The notes under the pieces are model-generated. The model did not search any database. It had not been told where the DNA came from and saw nothing but the letters and a program-made list of their open reading frames with translations. Both the position numbers and the translations under genes were made by a program. From the NCBI GenBank assembly GCA_963815505.1, contig CAWFGU010000003.1, forward strand, positions 1 to 64,000: a stretch of DNA of 64,000 nucleotides. The letters are read 5' to 3'. The DNA is from CAXBBB01 sp963815505 (GTDB lineage: Bacteria; Bacteroidota; Rhodothermia; Rhodothermales; BA12). Below are positions 9,787 through 21,849 of this stretch, piece after piece (position 1 is the stretch's first letter; every line of letters begins with the position of its first letter).

Positions 9787-10841
9787 TTACGCCGCCCCGA
9801 GGTAGGCGGCGACTCGGCGGCCTGTTTCCAGTCCGTTTTGGAGCGCCGCCGTCGCCCGGCCTTTGCCGATACGCGCATCTCCAGCTACGTACAGACCTCT
9901 CGATTCGAACCACGTCTGCCGTCGCGGGGTCAAGAGCGGACGTAGGCAGGGCATAGCGCCACCGCTGCACGTCCGACCACTCCTCGCACACGCGCGCGCC
10001 CAGTAGATTCTCGATGTGCGCCTGAGCCATAGCCGACACGGTTTCCTGTCTGGTTTCGTAGTGGGCCCGTGTCCACTCGGGAGACATCTGAACAACGAGT
10101 AGGCCACCTTCATCGGGAGCGTGGCCGGGTTTACGCTCCTCGACCGTTACCCACGCAATCGGATGCTCTCGATCCGAGTTGAGCAGCGCTCCGATTCCAG
10201 GCTCGACGGGTGCTGGCTCCAGCAGAGCCAAGGCGATCGAGAACTGAGCGTCGTACGTAACCTCGCCCAGTTTCTGCGCCAACTGGTGGCTGGCTGGTGC
10301 GACGATGGGAGCCGCCTGGGGTGCCGGAGCCGTGACGACAACTGCAGCGAACGGTCCATGCTCCTCGTCCTGATCGCACGTCAACTTCCAATTTCCCGCG
10401 CTCCCATGGATAGAAGAGATTCGCTTAGACGTGATCAGGAGTGCACGAGGAGCAGCCGCAAGGACCGATTTGGCAGCGCGATTGATTCCCCTACGCACGG
10501 AATAGCGAGCATGCTGGCGAGTTGGATCGCCGGGGGAGAGCTTACCGGCGCGGTCGAACGTCCACACGTCCCCTACCAACTCTACTCGTTCGTCGCCGAG
10601 CGATTTGAGAGAGCAGAGTGAATGCTTCGCGGGGTTCAGGTCCGAAGAAGTTGGCGCCGAAGTCGTACGCAAACTCGCCGCGTCTGCGCGACGAGGCTCG
10701 TCCGCCTGCTCCTCGACTCTTTTCGAAGAGCAGGCATCCGAATCCGGATGCATTCAACGCATGCGCCACGCCGACGCCCGCCAACCCGGCTCCAATGATG
10801 GCGACGCGGGGTGCCTGATCGCCCAAAATGTGATCTGTCAT
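9787..10841 (-). CDS. FAD-dependent amine oxidase-like protein (two frameshifts)
   Basis: Starts at ATG 10841. The N-terminus carries a Rossmann FAD motif (AIIGAGLAGVGVA), then LLFEKSRGAGGRASSRR, typical of the renalase/NAD(P)-FAD oxidoreductase family. Frame breaks lie near 10590-10600 and 9902-9916; removing one base at each connects to ERVELVGDVW and then to GLYVAGDARIGKGR...AALQNGLETG, the conserved C-terminal FAD motif. The repaired protein is about 350 residues, a normal family length. It converges on the SCP lipoprotein gene with only 3 bases between stops. Substrate unknown. Confidence 0.75.
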
Positions 10842-10897
10842 TCTAGTGGAATCTGCCAGGTGAACCCGTCGTACGCATCGACCCCATCCCCGTGCCT

Positions 10898-11410
10898 ATG
10901 AAATGGATTTCCCGCCTGCTGCTGCTCTTCATCTTGTTGCCGGTCATCGAACTGACGCTGCTGCTCCAGTTTCACGGCTGGGTCGACAACATCTGGATCA
11001 CGATGAGCCTGATCCTCAGCACGGGCGTTCTGGGCACGCTGCTCGTCAAGTACGAAGGGGCCGCTGCCTGGAAAAACCTGAAGAGTAAGTTTGCGACGGG
11101 CGGTCTGCCCGGCGATGAACTGATCGACGGCGCGATCATCCTCGTCTCCGGTGCCCTGCTCGTCACCCCCGGACTGTTGACCGACGTAATCGGCTTCAGC
11201 GGCCTAATCCCTCCCACGCGTGCACTGATCCGAAAGCTGATCAAGAGAAGCATCGAAAAAGCGCAGAGTAAGGGTTCGCTCGGCGTGTACGGCATCGGAC
11301 TCGCCGGAGATGACTTCGCCCAACCTTCCTCCATCGACGCAGAATGGCAAGGACAACCTGCCGAGCGACCCAGCCACTCTAACCCAGCACCTCCCCCCAT
11401 CGAAGGCTGA
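10898..11410 (+). CDS. fxsA: FxsA-family cytoplasmic membrane protein
   Basis: 170 residues from ATG 10898 (a GTG two codons upstream is possible). Pattern of the FxsA family: a first membrane segment with PVIELTLLLQ, a second after WITMSLILSTGVLGT, a cytoplasmic part GLPGDELIDGAIILVSGALLVTPGLLTD that matches the conserved FxsA core, and a Pro-rich tail. FxsA was named for its effect on phage T7 exclusion in E. coli; the native role is unclear. Monocistronic here. Confidence 0.85.
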   Translation: MKWISRLLLLFILLPVIELTLLLQFHGWVDNIWITMSLILSTGVLGTLLVKYEGAAAWKNLKSKFATGGLPGDELIDGAIILVSGALLVTPGLLTDVIGFSGLIPPTRALIRKLIKRSIEKAQSKGSLGVYGIGLAGDDFAQPSSIDAEWQGQPAERPSHSNPAPPPIEG

Positions 11411-11440
11411 ACTACGAAAAGCGTGCCGTGACCGACGAGT

Positions 11441-12253
11441 TTAGCCGGCGGTTGGCGTCTTGTGCTCGTCGCCACTGACCGTCACATCGAGCGAGCGCAT
11501 GAACGTAGCCAACAGGTCTCGCTCCTCGTCCAGCAAAACGCCGTCCGATTGCGCGATCTCGTAAAGGTCACTCATCACCATCAGGCGCTGAACGGACGAG
11601 AAGTTTTCACGCACCGAGCGCACGACGCCGCTCAGTGCCTGCTGATCCGGCGATTTTCCGTACCACTTGACCACCTGCCTCAAGACGACGCGGATGTCTT
11701 CCTCCTCGAGCTTGGGCGCCCACGCCATCAGGCGCTGCACCATCGTACTGATCTCGTCCCCAGACAGCTCGTTGTCCGTGCTGTGAGCGAGAATGACGTA
11801 AAGCGCGCCGATGTCGTGCAGCAGTGACCAATCTTCCTCCTGGGGACGCGTGATGTCGATCAACGCCTGCGCGTAGCGGTCGACTTCCCACGCGTCGGCG
11901 ATGCGCTGGAGCACCCGGCGTTCGGTGAGGACGAGCAGGCCATCCGCTTCGGCGATGCGCAGCGCGCTTTCGATGGCACGGTGGCGCTCGTCGAGCGTCA
12001 GTTCTTCGTAAAGACGCCTCAGCGCATCGGTGACGGCGTTTCCTCGCTCGTCTTTGTCCGAGTAAACGGCTAAGGCTTCAAGGACGATTTCTTTGAGCAC
12101 ATCATCGTCCTCGGGTGCATCCTTCCAGCCCTGCAGCGTCTCGACGAGGATTTGCTGCTCGCGGTCGGAGTTGGTGCGGTTCTGCGAATAGAGCAGATAC
12201 CAGAAAATGAGCGCGAGGTCGTGGTGGATCGTCCAATCGTCGTTTTCGGCCAT
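11441..12253 (-). CDS. TerB-like helical protein
   Basis: 270 residues from ATG 12253 (MAENDDWT); the in-frame extension upstream to 12325 is less likely. Two similar acidic all-helical halves are seen, each with patterns such as ALRIAEADGLLVLTERRVLQRIADAW and MSDLYEIAQSDGVLLDEERDLLATFM, which resemble TerB/tellurite-resistance-type domains (acidic A-x-aDG-x-l--E repeats). These acidic motifs may bind divalent metal. No signal peptide. No ter operon nearby, so tellurite function should not be assumed. Confidence 0.6.
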   Translation of the reverse strand: MAENDDWTIHHDLALIFWYLLYSQNRTNSDREQQILVETLQGWKDAPEDDDVLKEIVLEALAVYSDKDERGNAVTDALRRLYEELTLDERHRAIESALRIAEADGLLVLTERRVLQRIADAWEVDRYAQALIDITRPQEEDWSLLHDIGALYVILAHSTDNELSGDEISTMVQRLMAWAPKLEEEDIRVVLRQVVKWYGKSPDQQALSGVVRSVRENFSSVQRLMVMSDLYEIAQSDGVLLDEERDLLATFMRSLDVTVSGDEHKTPTAG

Positions 12254-12355
12254 GTCGGGGTAGGATGAGGTCGGTGAGGGAGTGTCAGGATACGCCCACT
12301 CAGGCATTCTCACCACGCGCCGCACCTCCGGCTTTGGAGAGATTACAGCCCCCTT

Positions 12356-12958
12356 TCAACCCCGTCCGATTGCCTGAACGAGCAGAGCCAGTTCGGACTC
12401 TGCCGTCTTCCACCCGCCCTGCGCGTACCAGTCAACCAGCCCGGCCACGATTTGCGGCTTTTCGATGCCCGTCGCTTTGAGTTCGAGAAACTTGGCGGCA
12501 GCGGCATCGGGTCGAGGCCCCCACGTGAATAGCTCGGCGGCCGTTTCGGCGTCGAACGCGAGCAGCTTGGGGATGCTGCGTCCACCGTTGGTCAGGTGCT
12601 GATCCATCAGGTCGAGGTTCTCGTCGCGTGGCAGGATGCGCAGTTCGATGTGCTCGGCATCCCGTGCGATGCGCTCGGCGACAGGCAGTAAGAATGCCGA
12701 ATCGCCGCACCAATCCTCGGTGAGCACCAACCACTTCTGGCGACGCTTGGCGGACGCGACCCCTTCCGTCGTCTCCGCCGATGGTAAAAATTCCGACTCG
12801 ACCATTTGGGTGCGCTCCATGTTGTAGCGCCGGTAGTGGTTCATCTTGCGCGCCTCCTTGTTGGCCGGTTTGTCGGTCAGACGTAGTTCCCACTGGGCGC
12901 GGTACGCGGCGGGCGTGAGGGCAGCATCCCAGAAGGTTTCGAGTTCGGTCTTTGTCAT
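12356..12958 (-). CDS. Thioredoxin-family protein
   Basis: 200 residues from ATG 12958. A helical N-terminal part (FWDAALTPAAYRAQWE) precedes a thioredoxin fold with the sequence WLVLTEDWCGDSAFLLP (W83-C84-G85-D86), so only one cysteine of the usual CxxC is kept. RSIPKLLAFDAE supplies the cis-proline loop. This matches a common Bacteroidota family with the WCGDS motif. Single-cysteine chemistry suggests a redox or structural role other than disulfide exchange. Transcribed toward the TerB-like gene. Confidence 0.75.
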   Translation of the reverse strand: MTKTELETFWDAALTPAAYRAQWELRLTDKPANKEARKMNHYRRYNMERTQMVESEFLPSAETTEGVASAKRRQKWLVLTEDWCGDSAFLLPVAERIARDAEHIELRILPRDENLDLMDQHLTNGGRSIPKLLAFDAETAAELFTWGPRPDAAAAKFLELKATGIEKPQIVAGLVDWYAQGGWKTAESELALLVQAIGRG

Positions 12959-13032
12959 CGATGCGTGAGAAATGGAAGCGCGGCTAAAATCAAAAAGCCG
13001 AACGCGCTTCGTGAGAAGGCGTCCGGCGAAAG

Positions 13033-13105
<73 letters not shown>

Positions 13106-13236
13106 AGACGAAGTTGGACAGCGTCTAATACCCCCGGTTCCGTACCCATACCCGTACCTCTTTCCGTTTCACCAAGGTTTGACCGCTCTGTCTGGATGAT
13201 GCCCCTACCCTCCCGTCTCACCCAACGCGACCGCCT

Positions 13237-14097
13237 GTGCACCTGCTCTCCCCCGGCATCCGGGACATGCTGCTCTCGGCGGCTTCGTTCAGCGTGATGG
13301 TGGCGAGCGCCAAACTGCTGGATGGGCGGCTCCCGGCAGCGCAGATCGTGCTGGTGCGGACCGTCTTCGCTATCGTGGCAACCTACGCATTTCTCTACCG
13401 CGCGGGCCTCTCGCCGCGCGGTAACCGGCAGGGGTTGCTCGTAGTGCGTGGACTGCTCGGTTTCGGTGCGCTGCTGTGCCTCTACTCGGCGTTGCCCCGC
13501 CTGCCGCTCGCCGAGGCGACGCTGATTCAATACATGAACCCGATCTTCGTGACGGTCCTGGCGATTCCGATTCTGGGCGAGCGCGTCGGTAAGGCGAGTC
13601 TGGCTGCGCTGGGCATAGCCTTTGGCGGGCTAGTGCTGGTCGCCAAACCCGCGCTGATTTTCGGTGTCGGTGACGCGCTCGACCCGGTCGGCGTCGGACT
13701 CGGACTGACGGCGGCGCTGCTCTCGTCGCTGGCGTACATCAGCGTCCGCAAACTCGTCGAGACCGAGCATCGCATGGTAATCGTGCTCTACTTCCCGCTC
13801 GTCAGCGCGCCACTCGCCCTGCTGCTGGTTCTGGGCAGCTACGTCCCGCCGACACTGCCTGAGTGGGGCCTACTCGGCCTGATCGCCGTCTTCACCCAAC
13901 TCGGCCAGATCTTCCTGACGCGCGGACTGGCCCAGGAGAAAGCCGGTCGCGCATCGACGGTCGGCTACGCCCAGGTCCTGTTTGCCGCCGGATGGGGCGC
14001 GCTCCTCTTCGGCGACCTACCCGACGTGTGGAGCCTGATCGGGGCGCTGCTCATCCTCGCTGCCGTCGTGACGATTGCTCGGTCGAAGGAACGATGA
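13237..14097 (+). CDS. EamA/DMT-family transporter
   Basis: 286 residues from GTG 13237 with about ten predicted membrane segments in two EamA halves. The first half has LLVVRGLLGFGALLCLYSALPRLPLAEATLIQ and the loop IPILGERVG; the second ends with the matching GALLFGDLPDVWSLIGALLI. Drug/metabolite transporters export amino acids, nucleosides or other small molecules; no substrate can be assigned. It stands alone between tRNA-Lys and the topoisomerase region. Confidence 0.88.
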   Translation: MHLLSPGIRDMLLSAASFSVMVASAKLLDGRLPAAQIVLVRTVFAIVATYAFLYRAGLSPRGNRQGLLVVRGLLGFGALLCLYSALPRLPLAEATLIQYMNPIFVTVLAIPILGERVGKASLAALGIAFGGLVLVAKPALIFGVGDALDPVGVGLGLTAALLSSLAYISVRKLVETEHRMVIVLYFPLVSAPLALLLVLGSYVPPTLPEWGLLGLIAVFTQLGQIFLTRGLAQEKAGRASTVGYAQVLFAAGWGALLFGDLPDVWSLIGALLILAAVVTIARSKER

Positions 14098-14180
14098 ACT
14101 CACCTAGCGCCGTGAGACATCGCGGCAGAGGCGAGCCAGGAATGTTGATTCACTCCTAAGTTTAGCGACGCGCTTCTCAA

Positions 14181-14280
14181 CCGTGTCATCCCGAGCGAAC
14201 CTGCCCTGAGCGTGGCCGAAGGGAGAGGTTCCTATCCTCTCTCGAAGGAGATCCTTCGACTTCGCTCAGGATGACGGTGA
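14181..14280. repeat. Dispersed palindromic repeat, short copy
   Basis: Two imperfect arms face each other: GTCATCCCGAGCGA at the left, and GATCCTTCGAC followed by TTCGCTCAGGATGAC at the right. The same arms occur near 16329, 16682, 24475 and 38200 in this window. It fills the gap between the convergent EamA gene and parE; bases 14098-14180 show nothing else. Confidence 0.75.
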
Positions 14281-14308
14281 ACGGACGCATCAACGTCCGC
14301 TGTTGGCA

Positions 14309-16252
14309 CTACACGTCCAGCTCTTCGGCGTCGGCGGATTCGCTGCGTTCCATGATGAAGCGGTAGCGAGCCGAGGCGTCTTTGCCCATCAGGTCGGACA
14401 TGACGTTCTCGGTCAGCAGGCGCTCGGTGTCGGGGATGTCGACCTGGAGCAGGTGGCGCTTTTCGGGATCCAACGTGGTTTCGTAGAGCGTCTTGGGCAT
14501 CATCTCGCCCAGTCCTTTGAAGCGCTGGATCTCGATCTTGGGCGGACGCTTTCGGGCGGCGAGTTTGCGCTCGATCTTGGCCCGGTCGCCGTCGTCGAGC
14601 GCCCAGAAGGTCTCCTTTCCGGCGTCGATGCGGTAGAGCGGCGGCTGAGCGATGTAGATGTATCCCGCGTCGATCAGCGGACGCATGTAGCGGTAGAGGA
14701 ACGTCAGCAGCAGCGTCGAGATGTGGTGGCCGTCGCTGTCGGCGTCCATCAGTAGGATGACTTTGTGGTAGCGCAGCCGCTCCAGATCCATGGCCTCGCC
14801 CAGCCCGCAGCCCAGCGCCTGGACGATGTTGGACAGCTCCTTGTTGGCCATCACCTTGGCCGTCGTCGCCTGCTCGGCGTTGAGGACTTTGCCCCTCAGC
14901 GGCAAGATCGCCTGGTGGACGCGGTCGCGGCCCTGCTTGGCCGAGCCGCCCGCCGAATCGCCCTCGACGATGAACAATTCGCTCAGCGATCGGATCGGTC
15001 GACGCGCAGTCGCTCAGCTTGCCGGGCAGGTTGAGCCGATGACTGACGGCCGACTTGCGCCGCACCTGACGCGCCGCCGCGCGCGACGCCTGCCGCGCTC
15101 TGGCCGACTGAATCACACGCGTCGCAATTGCCTCGCCCGTCGTCGGGTGCGCGTTGAGGTACTGCTCCAGTTCGATCCTAACCGCCGAGGCGACCAGGGC
15201 GCGCGCTTCGGGGTTGTTGAGCCGGTCTTTGGTCTGCCCCTGAAACTGCGGGTCGACCATGAACAGGTTGAGGATGATGAACAGGCCCTCTCGGATGTCG
15301 TCACTCGTTACGTCGAGCTTTTTGGGCAGCAGCTCGTGCGTGTCCATGTACGCCCGCACGGCGCTGCGGACGGCGTCTTTCATGCCCTGCTCGTGCGTGC
15401 CGCCGTCGCGCGTCGGGATCCCGTTGACGAACGAACGCATCGTCTCGCGCGGCGCTTCGGTCCACTTCATCGCCACCTCGATGCGGGCGCCGTCGACCAA
15501 CTCGGGCTGCGCGATGGCAAACGTTTCGGGCTGAACGGCGCGCGCGTTGTCGTCCTTGATCAGCGCCTCCAAAAACTCGTTGATGCCGCCCTCGTGAACG
15601 AACTCGACGCGCGTTCCGGCCTTCTCGTCCTTGAACACGATTTTGAGCGCGCGGTTGAGATACGTCTTGATCTCGAGCGTCTGAGGCGATCAGTTCGGCG
15701 TCGAAGTCGACCGTCTCGAAGATGTCGGCGTCGGGGCGGAAGAAGATCGTCGTGCCGGTCCCGCGCGAGTTGGTGCTGATGGTTTTGAGCTTGCTCGCCG
15801 TCCGTCCGCGCTCGAAGCGCTGCTCGTACGTTTTGCCGTCGCGCTTGACCGTCGCGATCAGCGACTCGACTCAGCGCGTTGACGACCGACGAGCCGACGC
15901 CGTGCAGCCCGCCCGACGTGACGTAGCTGGCCCCGTCGAACTTGCCTCCGGCGTGCAGCGTCGTCAGGATCAGTTCGAGCGTCGGAATCTTCTTGACCGG
16001 GTGCTTGTCGACCGGAATGCCTCTGCCGTTGTCCGACACGCTCATGCTGCGCCCGTCCTTGTGCAGCACGACTTCGATGGCCGACGCGTAGCCGTTCGTC
16101 GCCTCGTCGACCGAGTTGTCGACGATCTCCCAGAGCAGGTGGTGCAGGCCGGGCTTGCCGGTCCCGCCGATGTACATGCCGGGGCGCTTGCGGACGGGTT
16201 CGAGGCCTTCGAGGACCTGGATGTCGGCTCCCGAGTAGGTTGCGGTTTCCAT
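14309..16252 (-). CDS. parE: Type IIA topoisomerase subunit B, ParE/GyrB-like (three frameshifts)
   Basis: Starts at ATG 16252. The GHKL ATPase domain is clear: VLEGLEPVRKRPGMYIGGTG, EIVDNSVDEA, VSDNGRGIPVD, TSGGLHGVGSSVVNALS. The transducer and Toprim regions follow (ELFIVEGDSAGGSAKQGRDR, LMDADSDGHHI), with FKGLGEMMP near the end. Breaks at about 15860-15875, 15673-15685 and 14981-14995 are each cured by dropping one base, giving about 646 residues. ParE is preferred over GyrB because of length and the neighbouring parC-like gene, but the sequence alone does not exclude gyrase. The subunit hydrolyses ATP and, with ParC, decatenates DNA. A GIY-YIG element lies between it and parC. Confidence 0.85.
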
Positions 16253-16328
16253 TGGTATCGTGTTGTGTATGCGTGTCTGTCTGGCTGGAAAGCGTCTGAG
16301 GATCAAAGCGCTGCAATCTTTCCTCAAC

Positions 16329-16357
16329 GTCATCCTGAGCCTGTCGAAGGATCCCCG
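16329..16357. repeat. Left arm of dispersed palindrome at GIY-YIG gene
   Basis: Plus strand reads CGTCATCCTGAGC then CTGTCGAAGGATCC. It is inverted relative to the arm at 16682-16715, so the two bracket the nuclease gene. The last eight or so codons and stop of the GIY-YIG reading (tail GDPSTGSG) are made from this arm. Confidence 0.75.
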
Positions 16358-16655
16358 TCCTCAGCAGCAAGCGCGGAGTCGTTCAGATCGACCAGTTCAG
16401 GATTGTGCGCTCGAATCAGCGCCAGCTTCTTGCTCCGGCTCCACCCTTTCAACTGCTTCTCTCGCCGAATGGCGTCGGCGGCTGTCGGATAGGTTTCTGC
16501 GTGAGACCAAGTGCTTCGTTCGGTACTGAGCGGAAAACCCTGATCCGACCCCAGCCGCATGCTCTTCCATTCGCCTGCGCAGGTCGTTGGTCATGCCGGT
16601 GTAGAAGCACGGTTCGGTGTTTGTTGGCGACGATGTAGACGTGGTAGTCGGGCAT
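16330..16655 (-). CDS. Single-domain GIY-YIG nuclease (two frameshifts)
   Basis: Starts at ATG 16655 with MPDYHVYIVANKHRTV; after dropping one base near 16605-16615 it continues FYTGMTNDLRRRMEEH, the GIY-YIG core (here YIV...FYTG) with the catalytic Arg. A second one-base excess near 16500-16510 leads to HAETYPTAADAIRREKQLKGW with the catalytic Glu and the family signature EKQLKGWSRSKKLALI, then NPELVDL. Repaired length is 107 residues, normal for the UPF0213/YhbQ-like group. It lies between parE and parC and is bracketed by inverted palindrome arms, suggesting a mobile or domesticated element. Whether it is intact in the organism depends on whether the two shifts are real. Confidence 0.7.
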
Positions 16656-16681
16656 GGTGCGTCTTGGCTGCAACGTTCGGG

Positions 16682-16790
16682 GGTCCTTCGACTCGCTGCG
16701 CTCGCTCTGGATGACTGTGTAGCGGAATGCTTTGCACTCTTTGTTGAGTGGAGTGGGGTCAATCGACTCGCAGGCTCGCTCAGGATGAAG
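16682..16790. repeat. Right arm(s) of dispersed palindrome upstream of GIY-YIG gene
   Basis: Plus strand 16682-16715 reads GTCCTTCGACTCGC, TGCGCTCGCTCTGGATGAC, the inverse complement type of the left arm at 16329. A further half copy (CGACTCGCAGG then CTCGCTCAGGATGA) lies at 16764-16789. The unit separates the nuclease gene from the 3' end of parC. Confidence 0.7.
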
Positions 16791-16818
16791 TCGTGGACAA
16801 TGTTGTAGTGGTGCAGCG

Positions 16819-19145
<2,327 letters not shown>

Positions 19146-19296
19146 GAGCAGGTATCCAACGTATGTGCGGGGCGACGGCTGAGAGCCGTTTTTCTCTCAT
19201 CAATATCGCCATCGCCGGTGACAATCGTGCGTCAGCGCGTGAGAAAGATATGCACATTCGCATGTGTACCTATGTGCCGATACGTCGTGGCAGGCA

Positions 19297-19944
19297 CTAC
19301 TCGTCAGCCAGCGCCATCGAGAAATAATCCTCGCCCGGCCCGACATGGTGGTGTAGCACTTGAGCACGCGTCAGCGTGACGAGGGCAGTCGACGCAGTTT
19401 CCTGGTCGCGGTTGGAGAGCGTCGCGAACTGCCTGACCGTGATTCGTCCGTACGTTTCGAGATAGCGCATGAGCCGCTGCTCGTCCTCGCCAAACGTGAA
19501 CGACACGCTTGCACCCTCGCCACGCATCAGCGCTACGGCTTCGGGCGAGGCCTCCATCGACATCGAGTCGACGCGCACGTACGCGACGCCTGGCCTGACA
19601 CTGGCATCTTCGACCAGGTAATGCGGTCGGCGATCAGACAAGGGGACGCGGACGACCAGGGCTTCGCGGCGGCGGGCCACCTCGACGCGTTCGATCTCCA
19701 GCTCAACGGCAGGGCTAATGTGACTGTTGACGGCTTCGGCGAGCGCGTACTGCTCCTCGAACGAGTCACGCACCCCCATGACCGTACCGTCGTCATCCAC
19801 TCCGATCAGCACGTAGCCGCCCGCCGTATTGGCGAGGGCGATTACTTCCTTGGCCAGACGAGCGGCACGCGGAACCTTGCGTTTGAACTCCAGCGTCAGC
19901 CCCTCTCCCATGGCGGCGAGTCGGCTCAGGTCGCGGGCGTTCAT
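19297..19944 (-). CDS. AlbA_2/Schlafen-type ATP-binding domain protein
   Basis: 215 residues from ATG 19944. The N-terminal half has the AlbA_2 signature: GEGLTLEFKRKVP, AKEVIALANTAGGYVLIGVDDDGTVMGV. This is followed by a region with SDRRPHYLVE...AYVRVDS. The C-terminal part looks like a winged helix (RLMRYLETYGRITVRQFATLSN). Such proteins are often nucleic-acid-associated regulators. It is separated from parC by 151 bases and from gpsA by 49, in the same direction as both. Confidence 0.8.
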   Translation of the reverse strand: MNARDLSRLAAMGEGLTLEFKRKVPRAARLAKEVIALANTAGGYVLIGVDDDGTVMGVRDSFEEQYALAEAVNSHISPAVELEIERVEVARRREALVVRVPLSDRRPHYLVEDASVRPGVAYVRVDSMSMEASPEAVALMRGEGASVSFTFGEDEQRLMRYLETYGRITVRQFATLSNRDQETASTALVTLTRAQVLHHHVGPGEDYFSMALADE

Positions 19945-19993
19945 GTCGGGCGGGTGGTGTAGGAAACGGGGTCGTGTCGAGCGGCTCGACGGC

Positions 19994-21041
19994 TCAGCAC
20001 ACGCCCATAACGTCAGACAATTCCTCTTCGTGCCGGGCCTGCCGCGTCATGAGTTCGAGCAGCGCTTGCTGCGGATGCTTGGCCTCGAACAGGATGTGGT
20101 AAACGGCCGAGACGAGCGGCATCTCGACGCCCAACTCCCGGGCCAGTTCATGGACAGACTCAGTCGTCGGCACCCCCTCGGCAACCATTTGCATCTCGTC
20201 CAGAATGTCGCTGAGCGAACGTCCACGGCCGATCTGCTCGCCGACGTAACGGTTACGGCTGTGGCTGCTCATGCAGGTCACGACCAGATCGCCGATGCCT
20301 GTCAAGCCACCGAACGTCATCGGCCGAGCGCCAAGGGCCATGCCCAAACGCCGGATCTCGGCGATGCCGCGCGTGACGAGAGCGGCCTTGGCGTTGTCGC
20401 CGCCGCCCATGCCGTCGGACATTCCCGCCGCGATGGCGAGAATATTCTTGACGCATCCGCCGATTTCGACGCCGACTACGTCCGAGTTCGAGTAGACGCG
20501 CAGTGTAGGAGCCATGAACGTCGCCTGAACGCGGCGCACGCACTCCATGTCATAGCCAGCCGCAACGAGCGCTGTCGGCTGTCCCTGAGCCACTTCTTCG
20601 GCATGCGACGGGCCAAACAGCACGCCCAGTCGGCTCTTCGGAACGTTCGGCAACGCCGCTTCGAGCACTTCGCTGGGTCGTAAATGCGGTCCCCTTCTCG
20701 ATTCCTTTTGCCGCCGAGTACACCACATGCTCGTGCGTCGCCAGGTGGGCGACTTCTCCGGCGACTTCTCGGACCGTCTGCGCCGGCGTGCAGAATACCC
20801 ACATCGACGCTGCCCGGGCGGCTTCTTCCAAGTCGCTCGTCAAGATGATACTGGTCGGAAGCGACGCCGTCTTGAGGTAGCGCGGGTTGCGGCGCGTAGT
20901 CTCCATCTGCTCGACATGCTCGGGACGGCGAGCGTAGAGCGTGACGGGCTGCGCGTGGTGGGCGAGCGAGATGGCGAGCGCGGTGCCGAAGCTGCCCGCG
21001 CCGAAAATCGTAACGTGCGGAGCGGGCGGTGCGTGTGTCAT
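19994..21041 (-). CDS. gpsA: NAD(P)-dependent glycerol-3-phosphate dehydrogenase (one frameshift)
   Basis: Starts at ATG 21041 with the dinucleotide motif IFGAGSFGTALA (G14-A-G16...G19). The frame breaks near 20681-20694 after AAKGIEKGT; removing one base continues into LRPSEVLEAALPN and LFGPSHAEEVAQGQPTA, then GGCVKNILAIAAG, GGLTGIGDL and the C-terminal helical domain. Repaired length is 348 residues. It makes sn-glycerol-3-phosphate for phospholipids from dihydroxyacetone phosphate. The next gene downstream in pathway order, plsY, lies immediately upstream here, so the two steps are clustered. Confidence 0.93.
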
Positions 21042-21098
21042 GCGGAGCGAGGAAGTGAGGAGATCATACGAACGAGCGGTGCGCTCGGTGCCACGGCG

Positions 21099-21776
21099 TT
21101 ACCCCGCTTCGTCGATCCGCATCCCCTTGCCTGGCTTGAACGACTTGATCTTGGCTTCGTCGCCCGTCCGCAACCGGGCGATGTTGGTGCGGTGCGCGTA
21201 CACGATGCCCAGTGCCATCACCAAGCTGACGCCGAAGAGCAGCAGGTCCATCGCCGGATCGTTGAGCGCGAATAGCCGCACACCTACGAGGGTGGGAAAC
21301 AGGGCACTCGCGACCATGGACGCGATGCTGACGTAGCGCGTCGTAAACAGGAGCGCCAAAAACACGCCAAGCACGATCAGCAAGTTGACCGGCGAAACGG
21401 CCAACAGCACGCCCGCCGCTGTGTTGACTCCCTTACCGCCCTTGAAGCCCGCAAACACCGGGTACATGTGGCCGATCATGGCACAGACGCCCGCCAGCAG
21501 CGGAATCAGACTCGGCCAATCGGTCGACCATGCCGGAATGTCGCCCAGGTCGATCTGCGCGATCAGCCCCGCCGCCAGCGCGCCCTTCCCCATGTCGACG
21601 AGCGTCGAGATTACGCCTGCCTTGAAGCCCAACACGCGGAAGGCGTTGGTCGCCCCGGCGTTGCCGCTGCCGTGCTCGCGCAGGTCGATGCCATACATCA
21701 ACTTGCCCGCCCACACGCTCGCCGGAATCGATCCGGCGAGATAGGAAAGCGCAAAGATGAGAGCGAGCGAGAGCAT
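21099..21776 (-). CDS. plsY: Glycerol-3-phosphate acyltransferase PlsY
   Basis: 225 residues from ATG 21776 (the longer start at 21836 would include a hairpin). PlsY signatures are present: SYLAGSIPASVWAGKLMYGIDLREHGSGNAGATNAFRVLG, GHMYPVFAGFKGGKGVNTAAG, and TTRYVSIASM. Several membrane segments are evident. It transfers acyl from acyl-phosphate to glycerol-3-phosphate at the inner membrane, consuming the product of the adjacent gpsA. The last residues are basic (KSFKPGKGMRID). Confidence 0.94.
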   Translation of the reverse strand: MLSLALIFALSYLAGSIPASVWAGKLMYGIDLREHGSGNAGATNAFRVLGFKAGVISTLVDMGKGALAAGLIAQIDLGDIPAWSTDWPSLIPLLAGVCAMIGHMYPVFAGFKGGKGVNTAAGVLLAVSPVNLLIVLGVFLALLFTTRYVSIASMVASALFPTLVGVRLFALNDPAMDLLLFGVSLVMALGIVYAHRTNIARLRTGDEAKIKSFKPGKGMRIDEAG

Positions 21777-21807
21777 CGGTTGGGGTTGGAAGTTGAGTGC
21801 TGGATTT

Positions 21808-21840
21808 AAACATGACACGTCTCGAAGACATGTCATGTTT
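21808..21840. terminator. Hairpin between purM and plsY
   Basis: Inverted repeat AAACATGACA ... TGTCATGTTT with an inner stem (GTCTCGAAGAC) forms a nearly continuous palindrome just after the purM stop. A/T-rich arm ends fit a bidirectional terminator; it separates the enoyl-CoA hydratase-purM unit from plsY-gpsA on the minus strand. Confidence 0.6.
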
Positions 21841-21849
21841 GGGTCTGGG

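Noticed and set aside
11441..12253. A tellurite resistance determinant
   Set aside because: Only TerB-like repeats are present, with no other ter genes, so the phenotype is not supported.
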